Shown here in pieces: positions 45,803 through 55,860 of a stretch of DNA of 64,000 bases (the stretch's first letter is position 1; each line of letters opens with the position of its first letter). The notes under the pieces are model-generated. The model did no database searches. It was not told the origin of the DNA and saw nothing but the letters and a program-made list of their open reading frames with translations. The translations under genes were made by a program, and so were the position numbers. This DNA comes from Arachis hypogaea. Lineage: Eukaryota; Streptophyta; Magnoliopsida; Fabales; Fabaceae. The stretch is from NCBI RefSeq assembly GCF_003086295.3, contig NC_092044.1:69941213-70005212 (forward strand), given 5' to 3'.

Positions 45803-45909
45803 TATGGAAAAAGAAAATAAAACTAACAAAAATTAAGAAACAAACAAAAGATAAACCTATTCACAATATTCACATATGTACAATAACCAATAACACAACA
45901 CCATTGCAA

Positions 45910-45928
45910 ATCCCCGGCAACGGCGCCA
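45910..45928 (-). other. TE-8 primer binding site (tRNA-Asp)
   Basis: Plus strand ATCCCCGGCAACGGCGCCA, three bases inside the 5' LTR; a perfect tRNA-Asp 3' end. Confidence 0.93.
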
Positions 45929-45931
45929 TTT

Positions 45932-47423
45932 TGATGATTGGACTTTTGACGGTTTAGAATTTCACTAATGAAATCTCGTTGTAAAGTATAGTCTCTAAAC
46001 CAATCACTAATCCTTTCATACAAAAGATTGTTTGTCACAAGTAACAAACCCCTAAATTTATAAACCGAAGTATTCGAACCTCGGGTCATTCTCCCTAGGA
46101 ATTACAATGAAGTGTCTTGTTATTGGGTTGAGTTATTTTGGGGTTTTGATATGAAGCATGAAAGATAAATGGCAATGAAAGTAAACTAATCAACTATAAA
46201 AGACTCTTGGCAAGGTATGAGAACTAGAAGTCCTATCCTAGTTATCCTTCTCAATTGTGGTGAGAATTGTTCATTGCTACCACTTAGTTAACCTCTGACC
46301 ATGAAGGAAAGTCAAGTGGATGAATCAATTTGATTCCTCAAGCCCTAATCAACTCCTAAAGGAGAGACTAGCTTTAGAGGCATTCAAATCAATTAGCAAC
46401 TTCTAATTGTCAACCAACAAAGGCATTAGATAACTCAAGAGTCACTAATTACTCAACCAAAGCCAAGAGAAACAAAACCTACACTAAAATCCAACCAAGC
46501 ATTTCATCAAACACTTGGAAGGCATAAAAGAAAAGCATAGTAAATTCATAACAAGAATAGAATCTAACAACAATTATTGCAAAGAATTAATTAACAACAA
46601 TCAAGGAAATCACAATTATCATGAATTACCTCAAATTGCATTATTGAAAGGAAACCAAGGAACAACAATCTATCTAAAACAAAATGAAGAATTACAATTA
46701 TTAAAGTACATAACTAGAACGAGAGAGATGAGAAGATTAAGAATTGATCAAGGAAAATTGAATCAAAGCATGAATTAAACCTAGATCTAAGAAGAGAGAT
46801 TAACCTAAACCTAATCCTAATTCTAGAGAGAAGTGAGAGCTTCTCTCTCTAGAAACTAACTCTAGACTAATCCTAGTGAGTGTGTATTATTGCCTAATTG
46901 ATTCCTCCTCCCCTTTCCCCTTAATCCTTCATCCTTATATTCCTCTTTTTTAGCATTTGGCGCCAAAAATGGGTTCAGAAACCCCCCTCAAATCGCCAGG
47001 CACGTGTTGCATTAGTGAGGTCATGTGCCATCATCGGCGCGTGCGCGCACGGTACGCGTGCGCGTCCTTGGCCTGTTTCGCAATGTGCGCGCGAGCGCCT
47101 TGTGCGCGTGCGCGTGCATGACTGACTTTGCTTCTTTGACTTTTTATGCTTCTCTCCACTTGTATGCTTCCTTCCTTGCTTCCTTTGATCCATGCCTAGC
47201 CTATTTCAATCCTGGAATTACTAGCAAACACATCAAGGCATCTTGTGGAATCAAAGAGAAACTAGAATTCATCAAAATAAGGCTTAAAAAGCATGTTTTT
47301 ACACTTAAGCACAAATATGGGAGAGATAACAAAACCATGCTAATTCATAGGCTAAATGTGACAAAAGGTTATCAAATTACTCTAAATTCAATACAAAACA
47401 AACCGTCAAATTGGGGTTTGTCA
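45932..47423 (-). repeat. TE-8 5' LTR (1492 bp)
   Basis: Same termini and length as the left copy, with only scattered differences (for example GGGTCGTTC versus GGGTCATTC). Confidence 0.94.
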
Positions 47424-47734
47424 CGCGTCCTTGGCCAAGATCAATTCTTTGGCTTTTTGTGCTTCTCTCCACTTGCATGCTTCTTTCCTTGCTCATTTGA
47501 TCCATGCCTAGCCTATTTTAACCTGTGATTACTAGCAAACACATCAAGGCATCTTATGGAATCAATGATGAATTAAAATTTCCAAATTAAAGGCTTAAAA
47601 ACCATGTTTTTACATTTAAGCACAAATACGGGAGAGATTATAAAATCATGCTTATTCATTGGTTAAACGTGACAAAAGGTTGATAAAATGCTCTAAATCC
47701 AACACAAGATAAACCTTAAAAATGGGGTTTATCA
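47424..47734 (-). repeat. TE-7 second LTR, second part
   Basis: Continues with CGCGTCCTTGGCC at the homologous point and ends GGGTTTATCA. It is followed by the 3'-type interior (polypurine tract and hairpin) instead of target DNA. Confidence 0.88.
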
Positions 47735-48540
47735 ACCTCCCCACACTTAAACCTTAGCATGTCCTCATGCTAAAATAAGAAGGAAAAAAGGGGTATGATC
47801 TTTATTTGATGCAACTAAACCATATGAGTCCTACCTAAATGCAACTACCTAAAGTGAATGCAAATGCTTGGTCAACATAATTGAACTTCCAAGAGAACAT
47901 ATATAAGCATGAGAGCTAGAGCAATAGGAATCAAGTCCAAACCACAATTGTATTGAATTATCAAAAGAAATTCAAGCTTGCAAGAATATAGATAATATGG
48001 GTGAACATATGTAATTGAACTTTTGAACCCTCACCGGATGTGTATCCGCTCTATTCGCTCAAGTGTTTAAGGGTTAGTTCAGTCAATTCTCTTCTAATCG
48101 TGCTTTCCAAAATTTGATTTTCTTCTAACAATCAACACCTATTCAATACATGCATACATTCATCGTGAGATCTTTCCTCTAGGTTGTAATGTGGTTAGGG
48201 TCAAGGTAGGATCATTTATGGTTAAGTGGACTAGAGTTTAGATCTTTGATTAGTATAGACTTTCCCACCTAACCTATGCAATGACCTATACAAATTCAAA
48301 CTATTCTAACTACCCATTCTTTATCTTCTTACATATTCATGCATTGTCTTTCTTGGTTCACAACACCGATGCATTGATTCCTTCATTGAGCTTCACTTTG
48401 GGGCATTTTGTCCCCTTTGGTTGCTTTCTCTTCATTTTCTTTCTTTTTCTTCTCTTTTTTTTTCTTTTCTATATTTCTTTTCCTTTGTTTTTTTTCCTCA
48501 TTTCATTTTTTTCTTTCATACTTTGTACAAGAACATCAAT
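47735..48540 (-). other. TE-7 second, partial interior
   Basis: No gene. Matches the start of the first interior (31619-32430): polypurine tract, hairpin 47754-47773, CGGATGTGTATCCG, TTTGGGGCATTTTGTCCCC and pyrimidine tract. It breaks off at 48540 where TE-4 LTR sequence resumes. Confidence 0.85.
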
Positions 48541-49109
48541 GAGCATCCAAGCATCCCAAAATGGGCCAAGAGGCCTCAGAAATCGTAAAGCACGCGCTTC
48601 ATTAATGGAATCACGTGCAGGGACCTGTGCAGACACACAGACGTGTGCGTCCGCACACTTGGCTGAATGTTGACCTGTGCGTACGCACAGGTTGTTGTGC
48701 ACACGCACACGTCAAAATTCTTTCTTGTGCGTACGCACGCTTACTTGTGCGCACAGGTGGTTGTGCACACGCACACATCAAAATTCTTTCTTGTGCGTAC
48801 GCACACTTTGCTGTGTGTACTTTTCCTTGTTTTCTTCATGTTTTCTCCCTTGTACATGCTTTCTTCCACTTTTGGCTATCCATTCTTGCCTAATTGACCT
48901 GAAATCACTCACAAAACATATCACGGCATCGAATGGTATAATAGTGGGATTAAATTACTCAGCTTAGGCACAAAATTGCATGTTTTCACATTTAGGGTCA
49001 AATTGGAGACAAAACACAAAAGTATGCTATTTTGGTGCTTAAGTGTGAGTTCATGTGCTAGAATCCATCCAAATTGAGTCAAAATATACCATCAAATATG
49101 GACTCATCA
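48541..49109 (-). repeat. TE-4 5' LTR, second part
   Basis: Resumes at the position equal to about 13829 of the left LTR and runs to the CATCA terminus. It carries the better preserved palindrome array (48620-48820). The lost stretch must have been deleted when the TE-7 boundary at 48540/48541 formed. Confidence 0.92.
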
Positions 49110-49941
49110 CCTCTGCAGTTACATGGAAAGATTCAATAAAGCGTGCCTGGACATACAAAATCTTCCAACAGAAGCAGCCATCATGAGTCTCATCAATGGC
49201 CTACGAGAAGGACCCATTAGTCACTCCATATCCAAAAAGCATCCAACATCTCTCAACAACATTCAAGAACGGGCAGGAAAATACATTAATATGGAAGAGA
49301 ACTCCCAATTAGGAGAAACCTCAAAAACCGAATTCTCTTACCCACCTCGGGACAAGGATAAAGAATCCAGGAAGAAAGAAGAGCAACCCACTGAGAAACC
49401 CAGAAAGTAGCACAAATACAACCCTCTTCGGGTGTCTCTTGTGGACGTTTACCAGGAGATATGCATCACTGAGAAGATCCCACCGCCTCACCCTATTAAA
49501 CACAAGAGAGGAGAAAGTCAGACAGAGTATTGCGAATACCACCGAATCTACAGGCATTTTAACAACGAGTGCTACGACCTAAAGAACGTCATAGAAAAAT
49601 TAGCACGAGAAGGGCGATTAGATCGGTTATTAGCCAATAGAGCGGATGAACCGAAAAAAAGAAGAAGGGATGAAGAGGTCGAACGAGCTGAACGTCCCCA
49701 TCACACCCCCGAGAGAGATGTTCACATGATAAACGGAGGATTCGCGGGAGGAGGGATCTCTAATTCATCCCGCAAAAGACACCTCAAAGAGGTGTATCAT
49801 GTCGGAGAAGTGGATAGGTCACCCGACCTCCCCACTATTACATTTACTCAAGAGGACGCCGCAGGCATCATCCTGGGGCTTGATGACCCCATGGTCATTA
49901 CCATTATACTCGCCAACGCCAATTTCCACCGAACGTTGTAG
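49110..49941 (+). pseudogene. TE-3 gag, 3' part
   Basis: The frame resumes after TE-4 with YMERFNKACLDIQNLP and stays in the gag frame, with one TAG at 49408-49410, to the TAG at 49939. It includes the knuckle-like CEYHRIYRHFNNECYDLKN (C-x2-H-x4-H-x4-C spacing) and the usual Arg/Glu-rich and GGFAGGG segments before the protease. The protease then starts in another frame, so there is a frameshift near 49935. Confidence 0.88.
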
Positions 49942-50432
49942 ACCAAGGAAGCTCCGCAGATATCCTGTTCAAATCCACCTTCGACAATCTCTGCCTAGAA
50001 GAGAAATAGCTTAAAGGATATCCAAATAGCTTGTTTGGACTCGGACACACCCCAATCCAAACACTTGGGTACATCCCACTGCACACAACATTTGAAAAAG
50101 GAACACGGTCTAAAACGCTAAGCATAGACTACATCGTAGTTGACGTGAACTCCGCATACAACGTACTTATAGATCGGACAACATTAAATCAGCTCACCGC
50201 AGTGGTCTCCACTTCACACCTATGCATGAAGTTTCCAACTACAGAAGGGATCGCTACCATAAAAGGGGACCAAAAACTTGCGCGACGCTGTTACAACGAA
50301 AGTTTGAACCTTAAAGGTGACCCCATAGGAAAGGAAACCAATACTATAGAACTCAGCGGAATCCGAGCTCATGAGGAACTCCACCCTCAACTGGAAGGTG
50401 AGACCAAAGAAGTTCAAATTAGAGACACTTAA
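49936..50432 (+). pseudogene. TE-3 aspartic protease, active site altered
   Basis: The active-site segment reads VVDQGSSADILF. The catalytic triad is therefore DQG where D-T/S-G is expected, which should inactivate it. A TAG follows within about 70 bases. The later YIVVDVNSAYNVLIDRTTLN segment fits the C-terminal half of Tat proteases. The frame differs by one from gag. Confidence 0.82.
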
Positions 50433-51815
50433 GACAAAATAATAAACATAAAGGCAAATCTACGAGGAGACCTAAAGGAGCTGCTAACAAAACTCCTAAG
50501 GGATAATTCTAACCTCTTTACATGGAAGGCCGCCGACATGCCCGGTATTGATCCCGGCCTAATGTGTCATAAGTTAGCCATATATCCTGGGTCTCGGCCA
50601 GTGCAACAGATGCGTAGGAAGCTCGGCTCGGAGAGGTCGCAAGCTGTAGAGGAGTAGGTACAAGCCTTGTTGGAGGCAGGGTTCATAAGGGAGGTAAAGT
50701 ACCCATTATAGCTAGCCAATGTAGTATTGGTCAAGAAGTCAAATGGAAAGTGGCGGATGTGCACTGATTACATCGACTTCAACAAAGCCTGTCCAAAAGA
50801 TCCCTACCCACTCCCGAACATAGACACACTAGTCGATGCTTCATCAGGGTATAGGTACCTCTCCTTTATGGACGCTTACTCGGAATACAATCAAATCCCA
50901 ATGTATCAACTCGACCAGGAGAAAACCTTATTCTTAACCCCAATAGCAAACTACTGCTACATAGTCATGCCCTTCGGACTCAAGAACGCATGGGCTAGAT
51001 ACCAAAGACTGATGAACAAAGTTTTCGCCAATCACATTGGGAAGCTGATGGAGGTTTCTGTAGATGACATGCTGTTAAAGACACAAAGAGAAGAAACGTT
51101 GTTATCCGACCCCACTGAGGTGTTCAACACCATAAGAAAGCGTGAGATGAGACTTAATCCCGCGGAGTGCACCTTCGCGGTAGAAGCTGGCAAATTCTTG
51201 GGCTTTATGATCAGTCAAAGAAGGATCGAAGCAAACTCGGATAAATTCCAGGCCATACTTAGCATGAAAAGTCTGGCCTATATCAAAGAAGTCCAACAGT
51301 TCAACGGAAGACTAGCAGCCCTATCCAGATTTCTTGCTGGATTGGCCTTAAGATCCCTCCCCTTCTATGCAATGTTAAGGAAGGGAAAGAGGTTCGAATG
51401 GACCCCAGAATGCGAACAAGCCTTCCAGAATTTCAAAAAATTCTTACGACAACCACCCATCCTTACCCGACCACAAGAAGGCAAAGAACCAATCCTATAC
51501 CTCGCCGTAGGAAGTCGAGCAATAGCTTCAGCACTAGTCAGAGAAGACAAAAATGGGCTACAACCCATCTAGTTCATCAGTAAGGCTCTACAAGAGGCTG
51601 AATTGAATTATCAAAAGATAGAAAAGTTCGCCTACGCTCTTATACTCACTTCTCGGTGACTCCGACCATACTTTCAAGCTCACGCTATCAGAGTACAGAC
51701 CAATCAACCCATAAAAGGTATCTTACAGAAAACAGACCTAGCTAGAAGAATCCTACAATGGGCAGTCAAGTTATCCGAATTTGACCTTAAATACGAAACT
51801 CAAACAGCTATCAAA
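50433..51815 (+). pseudogene. TE-3 reverse transcriptase and first RNase H
   Basis: The N-terminal part 50433-50726 contains HKLAIYPGSRPVQQ and has in-frame TAG codons. The main open part 50727-51572 shows KWRMCTDYIDFNKACPKD, FMDAYSEYNQI, VMPFGLKNAWARYQRLM, and a catalytic segment VSVDDMLLK in which the usual Tyr before VDD is Ser. RNase H follows after a stop at 51570-51572. Its RVQTNQPIKG segment has Asn where RTDQP usually has the catalytic Asp. Several lesions make it non-functional. Confidence 0.9.
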
Positions 51816-52010
51816 TCTAAGTACTTGGCTGACTTTATCGCAGAGTACACTGACACCCCGGGCACCCCCATAGAGTGGAGCCTTTACGTGGATGGCTCCT
51901 CGTACAAAACTGGGAGTGGTGCAGGCGTAATTTTAGAGAGTGATCATAGAACCCAAATCGAGCTCTCCTTAAAGTTCGAGTTTCCTGTCTCAAATAACCA
52001 AGCTGAATAC
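51816..52010 (+). pseudogene. TE-3 second (aRNH-type) RNase H, truncated by TE-9
   Basis: The segment reads YLADFIAEYTDTPGTPIEWS, then LYVDGSS, GAGVILE and KFEFPVSNNQAEY, matching the TE-1 extra RNase H. It stops at 52010, just after the conserved NNQAEY, because the LTR of TE-9 begins at 52011. The domain and the integrase should continue beyond the window. Confidence 0.88.
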
Positions 52011-52334
52011 TGATGACAAGTCATCATATACCCATTTCTCAAGCTAATTTCACCTGTTTCACTAGCTTTTATGCAGTTTCTTGCACCATAAGTAAGCAAT
52101 TTAGAGTGGAATTGCATGTCTTATTTGAATCAAACAACCACCAATTAATTGATACTAATTCATGAGGTTTAAGCTAAATTTAATTGATTTTTATTGATTT
52201 ATAAACCTTGTGAATTTAGTGATACTTTGATTGGTTGTTTTGATTAATTGTAGGTGAAGAAAAGAAGAAAAGAAGGAAGCGTGGCTTAAGAAGTGTGGCC
52301 AAAGGAAGAAGAAGTGTGGCTCAGCATTGAAGGA

Positions 52335-52440
52335 GGAAGCCACACTGCCCTCCACAAGAGCACACTGCCCTCCAAGGGAGCACAACAATGAACCAAGCAT
52401 TCAAGACTTCACTGCCCTGCCTTCCTTGAGGGCGGAGCAC
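52335..52440. repeat. Self-complementary array in TE-9 LTR, left part
   Basis: Repeated ACTGCCCTCC and AGAGCAC/GGGAGCAC segments form TGCCCT...AGGGC pairs. TE-10 inserted at the end of the GAGGGCGGAGCAC unit. Confidence 0.75.
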
Positions 52441-54105
52441 TGGTGGACGAAATTGTGATCATCAATGTTGTACTCTTTATTGTTGTATGGAATAATTATA
52501 ATGGCTCTTTGCTATGTGTGGACACAACTCCGTTCAACTAACCAGCAAGTGTACTGGGTCATCCAAGTAATAAACCTTACGTGAGTAAGGGTCGATTCCA
52601 CAGAGATTGTTGGTATGAAGCAAGCTATGGTCATCTTGTAAATCTCAGTCAGGCGGATAGTAATTGATTATGGATTTTCAAAAATTAATAAATAATAAAC
52701 ATAAAATAAAGATAAAGTTACTCATGTAATCCAATGATGGGGATTTCAGATAGGCGTATGGAGATGCTGTGCTCCTCCTGAATCTCTGCTTTCCTACTGC
52801 TTTTATCCAATTTTATCACTCCCTTCTATGGCAAGCTGTATGTAGGGCATCACCGTTGTCAATGGCTACATCCCATCCTCTCAGTGAAAAAGGTCCAAAT
52901 GCTCTATCACAGCACGGCTAATCATCTATCGGTTCTCAATCAGGTTGGAGTAGAATCCCTTGATTCTTTTGCGTCTGTCACTAATGCCCAGCCTTCAGGA
53001 GTTTGAAGCTCGTCACAGTCATTCAATTCCAGAATCCTACTCGGAATACCACAGACAAGGTTAGACCTTCCGGATTCCCATGAATGCCGCCATCAATTCT
53101 AGCTTATACCATGAAGATTCTGTTTAAGGAATCCAAGAGATATGCGCCTGGTCTAGGGTAGAACGGAAGTGGTTGTCAATCACGCGCGTTCATAGGTGAG
53201 AATGATGATGAGTGTCACGGATCATCACATTCATCAAGTTGAAGTGCAACGAATATCTTGAAATAGGAATAATTCGAATTGGATAGAAAATAATAGTAAT
53301 TGCATTGAAACTTGAGGTACAGCAGAGCTCCACACCCTTAATCTATGGTGTGTAGAAACTCCACCGTTGAAAATACATAAGTGAAAGGTTTAGGCATGGC
53401 CGAATGGCCAGCCCCCCAAAACATGATCAATAGTCTCCTCAGATGAAGAATAAAATAAAACTGAGACCAAAGATGTCTAATACAATAGTAAATTATCCTA
53501 TTTATACTAGACTAGCTACTAGGGTTTACATGAGTAAGTAATTGATGCATAAATCCACTTCTGGGGCCCACTTGGTGTGTGTTTGGGCTGAGCTTGATCT
53601 ATCCACGAGCTGAGGCTTCTTTTGGAGTTGAACGCCAAGTTGTAACGTGTTTTGGGCGTTCAACTCCGGGTCATGACGTGTTTCTGGCGTTTTACTCCAG
53701 ACAGCAACATGGAACTGGCGTTGAGCGCCAGTTTACGTCATCAATTTCCGAATAAAGTATGAACTATTATATATTGCTGGAAAGCTCTGGATGTGTAATT
53801 TCCAAAGCCGTTGAGAGCGCGCCATTTGGAGTTCTATAGCTCAAGAAAATCTATTTTGAGTGCAGGGAGGTCAGATTCCAACAGCGTCAACAGTCCTTTG
53901 TCAGCCTCCTATCAGAGTTTTGCTCAAGTCCCTCAATTTCAGCCAGAAATTACCTGAAATCACAGAAAAACACACAAACTCATAGTAAAGTCCAGAAATG
54001 TGAATTTAACATAAAAACTAATGAAAACATCCCTAAAAGTAGCTTGAACTTACTAAAAACTACCTAAAAACAATGCCAAAAAGTGTATAAATTATCCGCT
54101 CATCA
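52441..54105 (-). repeat. TE-10 3' LTR (1665 bp)
   Basis: Starts TGGTGGACGAAATTGTGATC and ends TATCCGCTCATCA. TATA box AGTATAAATAGG (minus) at 53497-53508. Palindrome array at 53624-53732. Confidence 0.93.
53624..53732. repeat. Palindrome array in TE-10 LTR
   Basis: GGAGTTGAACGCC (53624-53636) pairs perfectly with GGCGTTCAACTCC (53655-53667). It is followed by CTGGCGTTTTACTCCAG (53684-53700) and ACTGGCGTTGAGCGCCAGT (53714-53732). It lies about 115-225 bp upstream of the TATA box. The right LTR has the same array from 62288. Confidence 0.9.
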
Positions 54106-54122
54106 CAACACCAAACTTAAAT

Positions 54123-54144
54123 TGTTGCTTGTCCCCAAGCAACA
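54123..54144 (-). other. Hairpin next to the polypurine tract, TE-10
   Basis: Arms TGTTGCTT and AAGCAACA around loop GTCCCC, 17 nt from the LTR edge; polypurine-tract region AAGTTTGGTGTTG in element sense. Confidence 0.88.
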
Positions 54145-55200
54145 GAAAATCAAATAGGATAAAAAGAAGAGAATATACTATAAATTCCAAAATATCAATG
54201 AATATTAATTCTAATTAGATGAGCGGGACTTGTAGCTTTTTGCTTCTGAACAGTTTTGGCATCTCACTTTTTCCTTTGAAGTTCAGAATGATTGGCTTCT
54301 CTAGGAACTTAGAATTTCGGATGGTGTTATTGATTCTCCTAGTTAAGTATGTTGATTCTTGAACACGGCTACTTATGAGTCTTGGCCGTGGCCCTAAGCA
54401 CTTTATTTTCCAGTATTACCACCGGATACATAAATGCCACAGACACATGACTGGGTGAACCTTTCAGATTGTGACTCAGCTTTGCTAGAGTCCCCAGTTA
54501 GAGGTGTCCAGGGCTCTTAAGCACACTCTTTTGCTTTGGATCACGACTTTAACCACTCGGTCTCAAGCTTTTCACTTGGGCCTTCATGACACAAGCACAT
54601 GGTTAGGGACAACTTGGTTTAGCCGCTTAGGCCTGGATTTTATTTCCTTGGGCCCTCCTATCCATTGATGCTCAAAGCCTTGGATCCTTTTTACCCTTGC
54701 CTTTTGGTTTTAAGGGTTATTGGCGTTTTCTGCTTGCTTTTTCTTTTTCTTTCTTTTTTTTTCCGCAAGCTTTTGTTTTTCACTGTTTTTTCTTGCTTCA
54801 ATAATCAATTTCATGATTTTTCAGATTATCAATAACATTTCTCTTTGTTCATCATTCTTTCAAGAGCCAACAATTTTAACATTCATAAACAATAAGATCA
54901 AAATATGCACTGTTTAAGCATTCATTCAGAAAACAAAAAGTATTGTCATCACATCAATATAATTAAACTAAATTCAAGGATAAATTCGGAATTCATGTAC
55001 TTCTTTGTTCTTTTTAATCAAAAACATTTTTCATTTAAGAGAGGTGAAGGATTAATGGAATTATTCATAACATTAAGACATAGTTACTAAACATTAATGA
55101 TCATGAAGTAGAGACACAAAACATAGATAAACATATAATATAAAAACCGAACAGCAGAAAAGTAAGAACAAGGAATGAATCCACCTTAGTAAGAAGGATG
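54145..55200 (-). other. TE-10 3' non-coding region
   Basis: No gene. A pyrimidine-rich segment (54735-54790) is the only landmark. Confidence 0.6.
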
Positions 55201-55670
55201 TGAGAAGAAGGGAAGTAATTTTCGAAAATCAAGTAAAAGATTTTGAAAACATTTTTGAAAAACTTTGATTGATAATTTTCGAAAACAAAAGTGGGAAAGA
55301 AATCAAGTGATTTTTGAAAAAGAATTTGAAATTAGAAATAAAAAAGATTTGATTGAAAACTATTTTGAAAAAGATGTGGTTAAGAAGATATGATTAGTTT
55401 AAAAAGATGTGATTGAGAAGATATGATTTGAAAAACATTTTAAAAAGATTTGATTTTGAAAATTAATGACTTGGCTAACAAGAAAAGATATGATTCAAAC
55501 ATTAAACCTTTCTCAACAGAAAAGGCAACATACTTGAAATGTTGAATCAAATCATTGATTGATAGCAAGTATTTTTAAAAATAGAAAGAAATTGATTTTG
55601 AAAACATATGATTGAAAAGATATGATTTGAAAAAGATTTGATTTTGAAAAGATTTTGAAAACTTGAAAAA
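55201..55670. repeat. GATTTTGAAAA-type low-complexity repeat
   Basis: Imperfect repeats of GATTTGAAAAAGATATGATT-like words. A matching stretch occupies 59760-60420 in the other leader, so it belongs to the family's leader region. Confidence 0.75.
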
Positions 55671-55684
55671 AAATTGCATTGAAA

Positions 55685-55860
55685 ACAGAATCTTCCTTCT
55701 TGTGCCATCCTGGCGTTAAACGCCCAGAATGGTGCACATTCTGGCGTTTAACGCCCAAAACTATACCCTTTTGGGCGTTAAACGCCCAACCAGGTACCCT
55801 GGCTAGCGTTTAAACGCCAGTCTGTCCTTCTTCACTGGGCGTTTTGAACGCCCAGCTTTT
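55685..55860. repeat. Internal GGCGTTTAACGCC palindrome array of TE-10
   Basis: Successive units CTGGCGTTAAACGCCCAG, TTCTGGCGTTTAACGCCC, GGGCGTTAAACGCCC, GGCTAGCGTTTAAACGCCAG and TGGGCGTTTTGAACGCCCA. Same motif family as in the LTRs but in the interior. Confidence 0.88.

Larger units (their letters stand above)
37063..47423 (-). mobile_element. TE-8: nearly intact non-autonomous element
   Basis: LTRs of equal length (1492 bp) lie at 37063-38554 and 45932-47423 and look almost identical, so the insertion is young. Minus-strand order: LTR, tRNA-Asp PBS, gag-like ORF1, post-gag hairpin, large palindrome array, second ORF, 3' region, hairpin with polypurine tract, LTR. No RT or integrase. The flanks CACTT (37058-37062) and CGCGT (47424-47428) overlap by exactly 5 bp when aligned with the TE-7 LTR, as a target duplication should, but match at only 3 of 5 bases. 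Confidence 0.92.
30159..48540 (-). mobile_element. TE-7: rearranged non-autonomous element, LTR-interior-LTR-interior
   Basis: Own sequence: LTR 30159-31618, interior 31619-35881, LTR 35882-37062 continued at 47424-47734, and a second partial interior 47735-48540 that matches 31619-32430. TE-8 lies within the second LTR. Only the second ORF remains; gag and a clear PBS are absent. The left flank would be TGCAC; the right flank was lost, since the sequence passes directly into a different point of the TE-4 LTR. Confidence 0.85.
12746..49109 (-). mobile_element. TE-4: non-autonomous LTR element, host of TE-5, TE-6 and TE-7
   Basis: LTR termini TGATRAGAGGAC...GGACTCATCA at 12746 and 49109 bound the element; the flanks CCTCC and CCTCT are target duplications in the gag of TE-3. 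Own sequence: 12746-15303, 16693-17533, 28524-30158 and 48541-49109. On the minus strand it has a PBS, a Pro/Tyr-rich gag-like ORF, a 3' region with palindromes and the 3' LTR. It has no RT, RNase H or integrase. LTR copies differ at several positions per 60 bases near the start, so it is older than the elements inside it. Confidence 0.9.
11554..52010 (+). mobile_element. TE-3: Ty3/gypsy Tat-like element, plus strand, split by nested insertions
   Basis: The sequence parts are 11554-12745 and 49110-52010, with TE-4 between them and TE-9 cutting it at 52011. Order: LTR, PBS, gag, protease, RT, RNase H, aRNH. The flanking target bases before TE-4 (CCTCC, 12741-12745) and after it (CCTCT, 49110-49114) differ by one transition. 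Removing TE-4 and one copy restores a continuous gag frame, which proves the nesting. The 3' end lies beyond the window. Stops, frameshifts and altered catalytic motifs show it is old. Confidence 0.92.
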
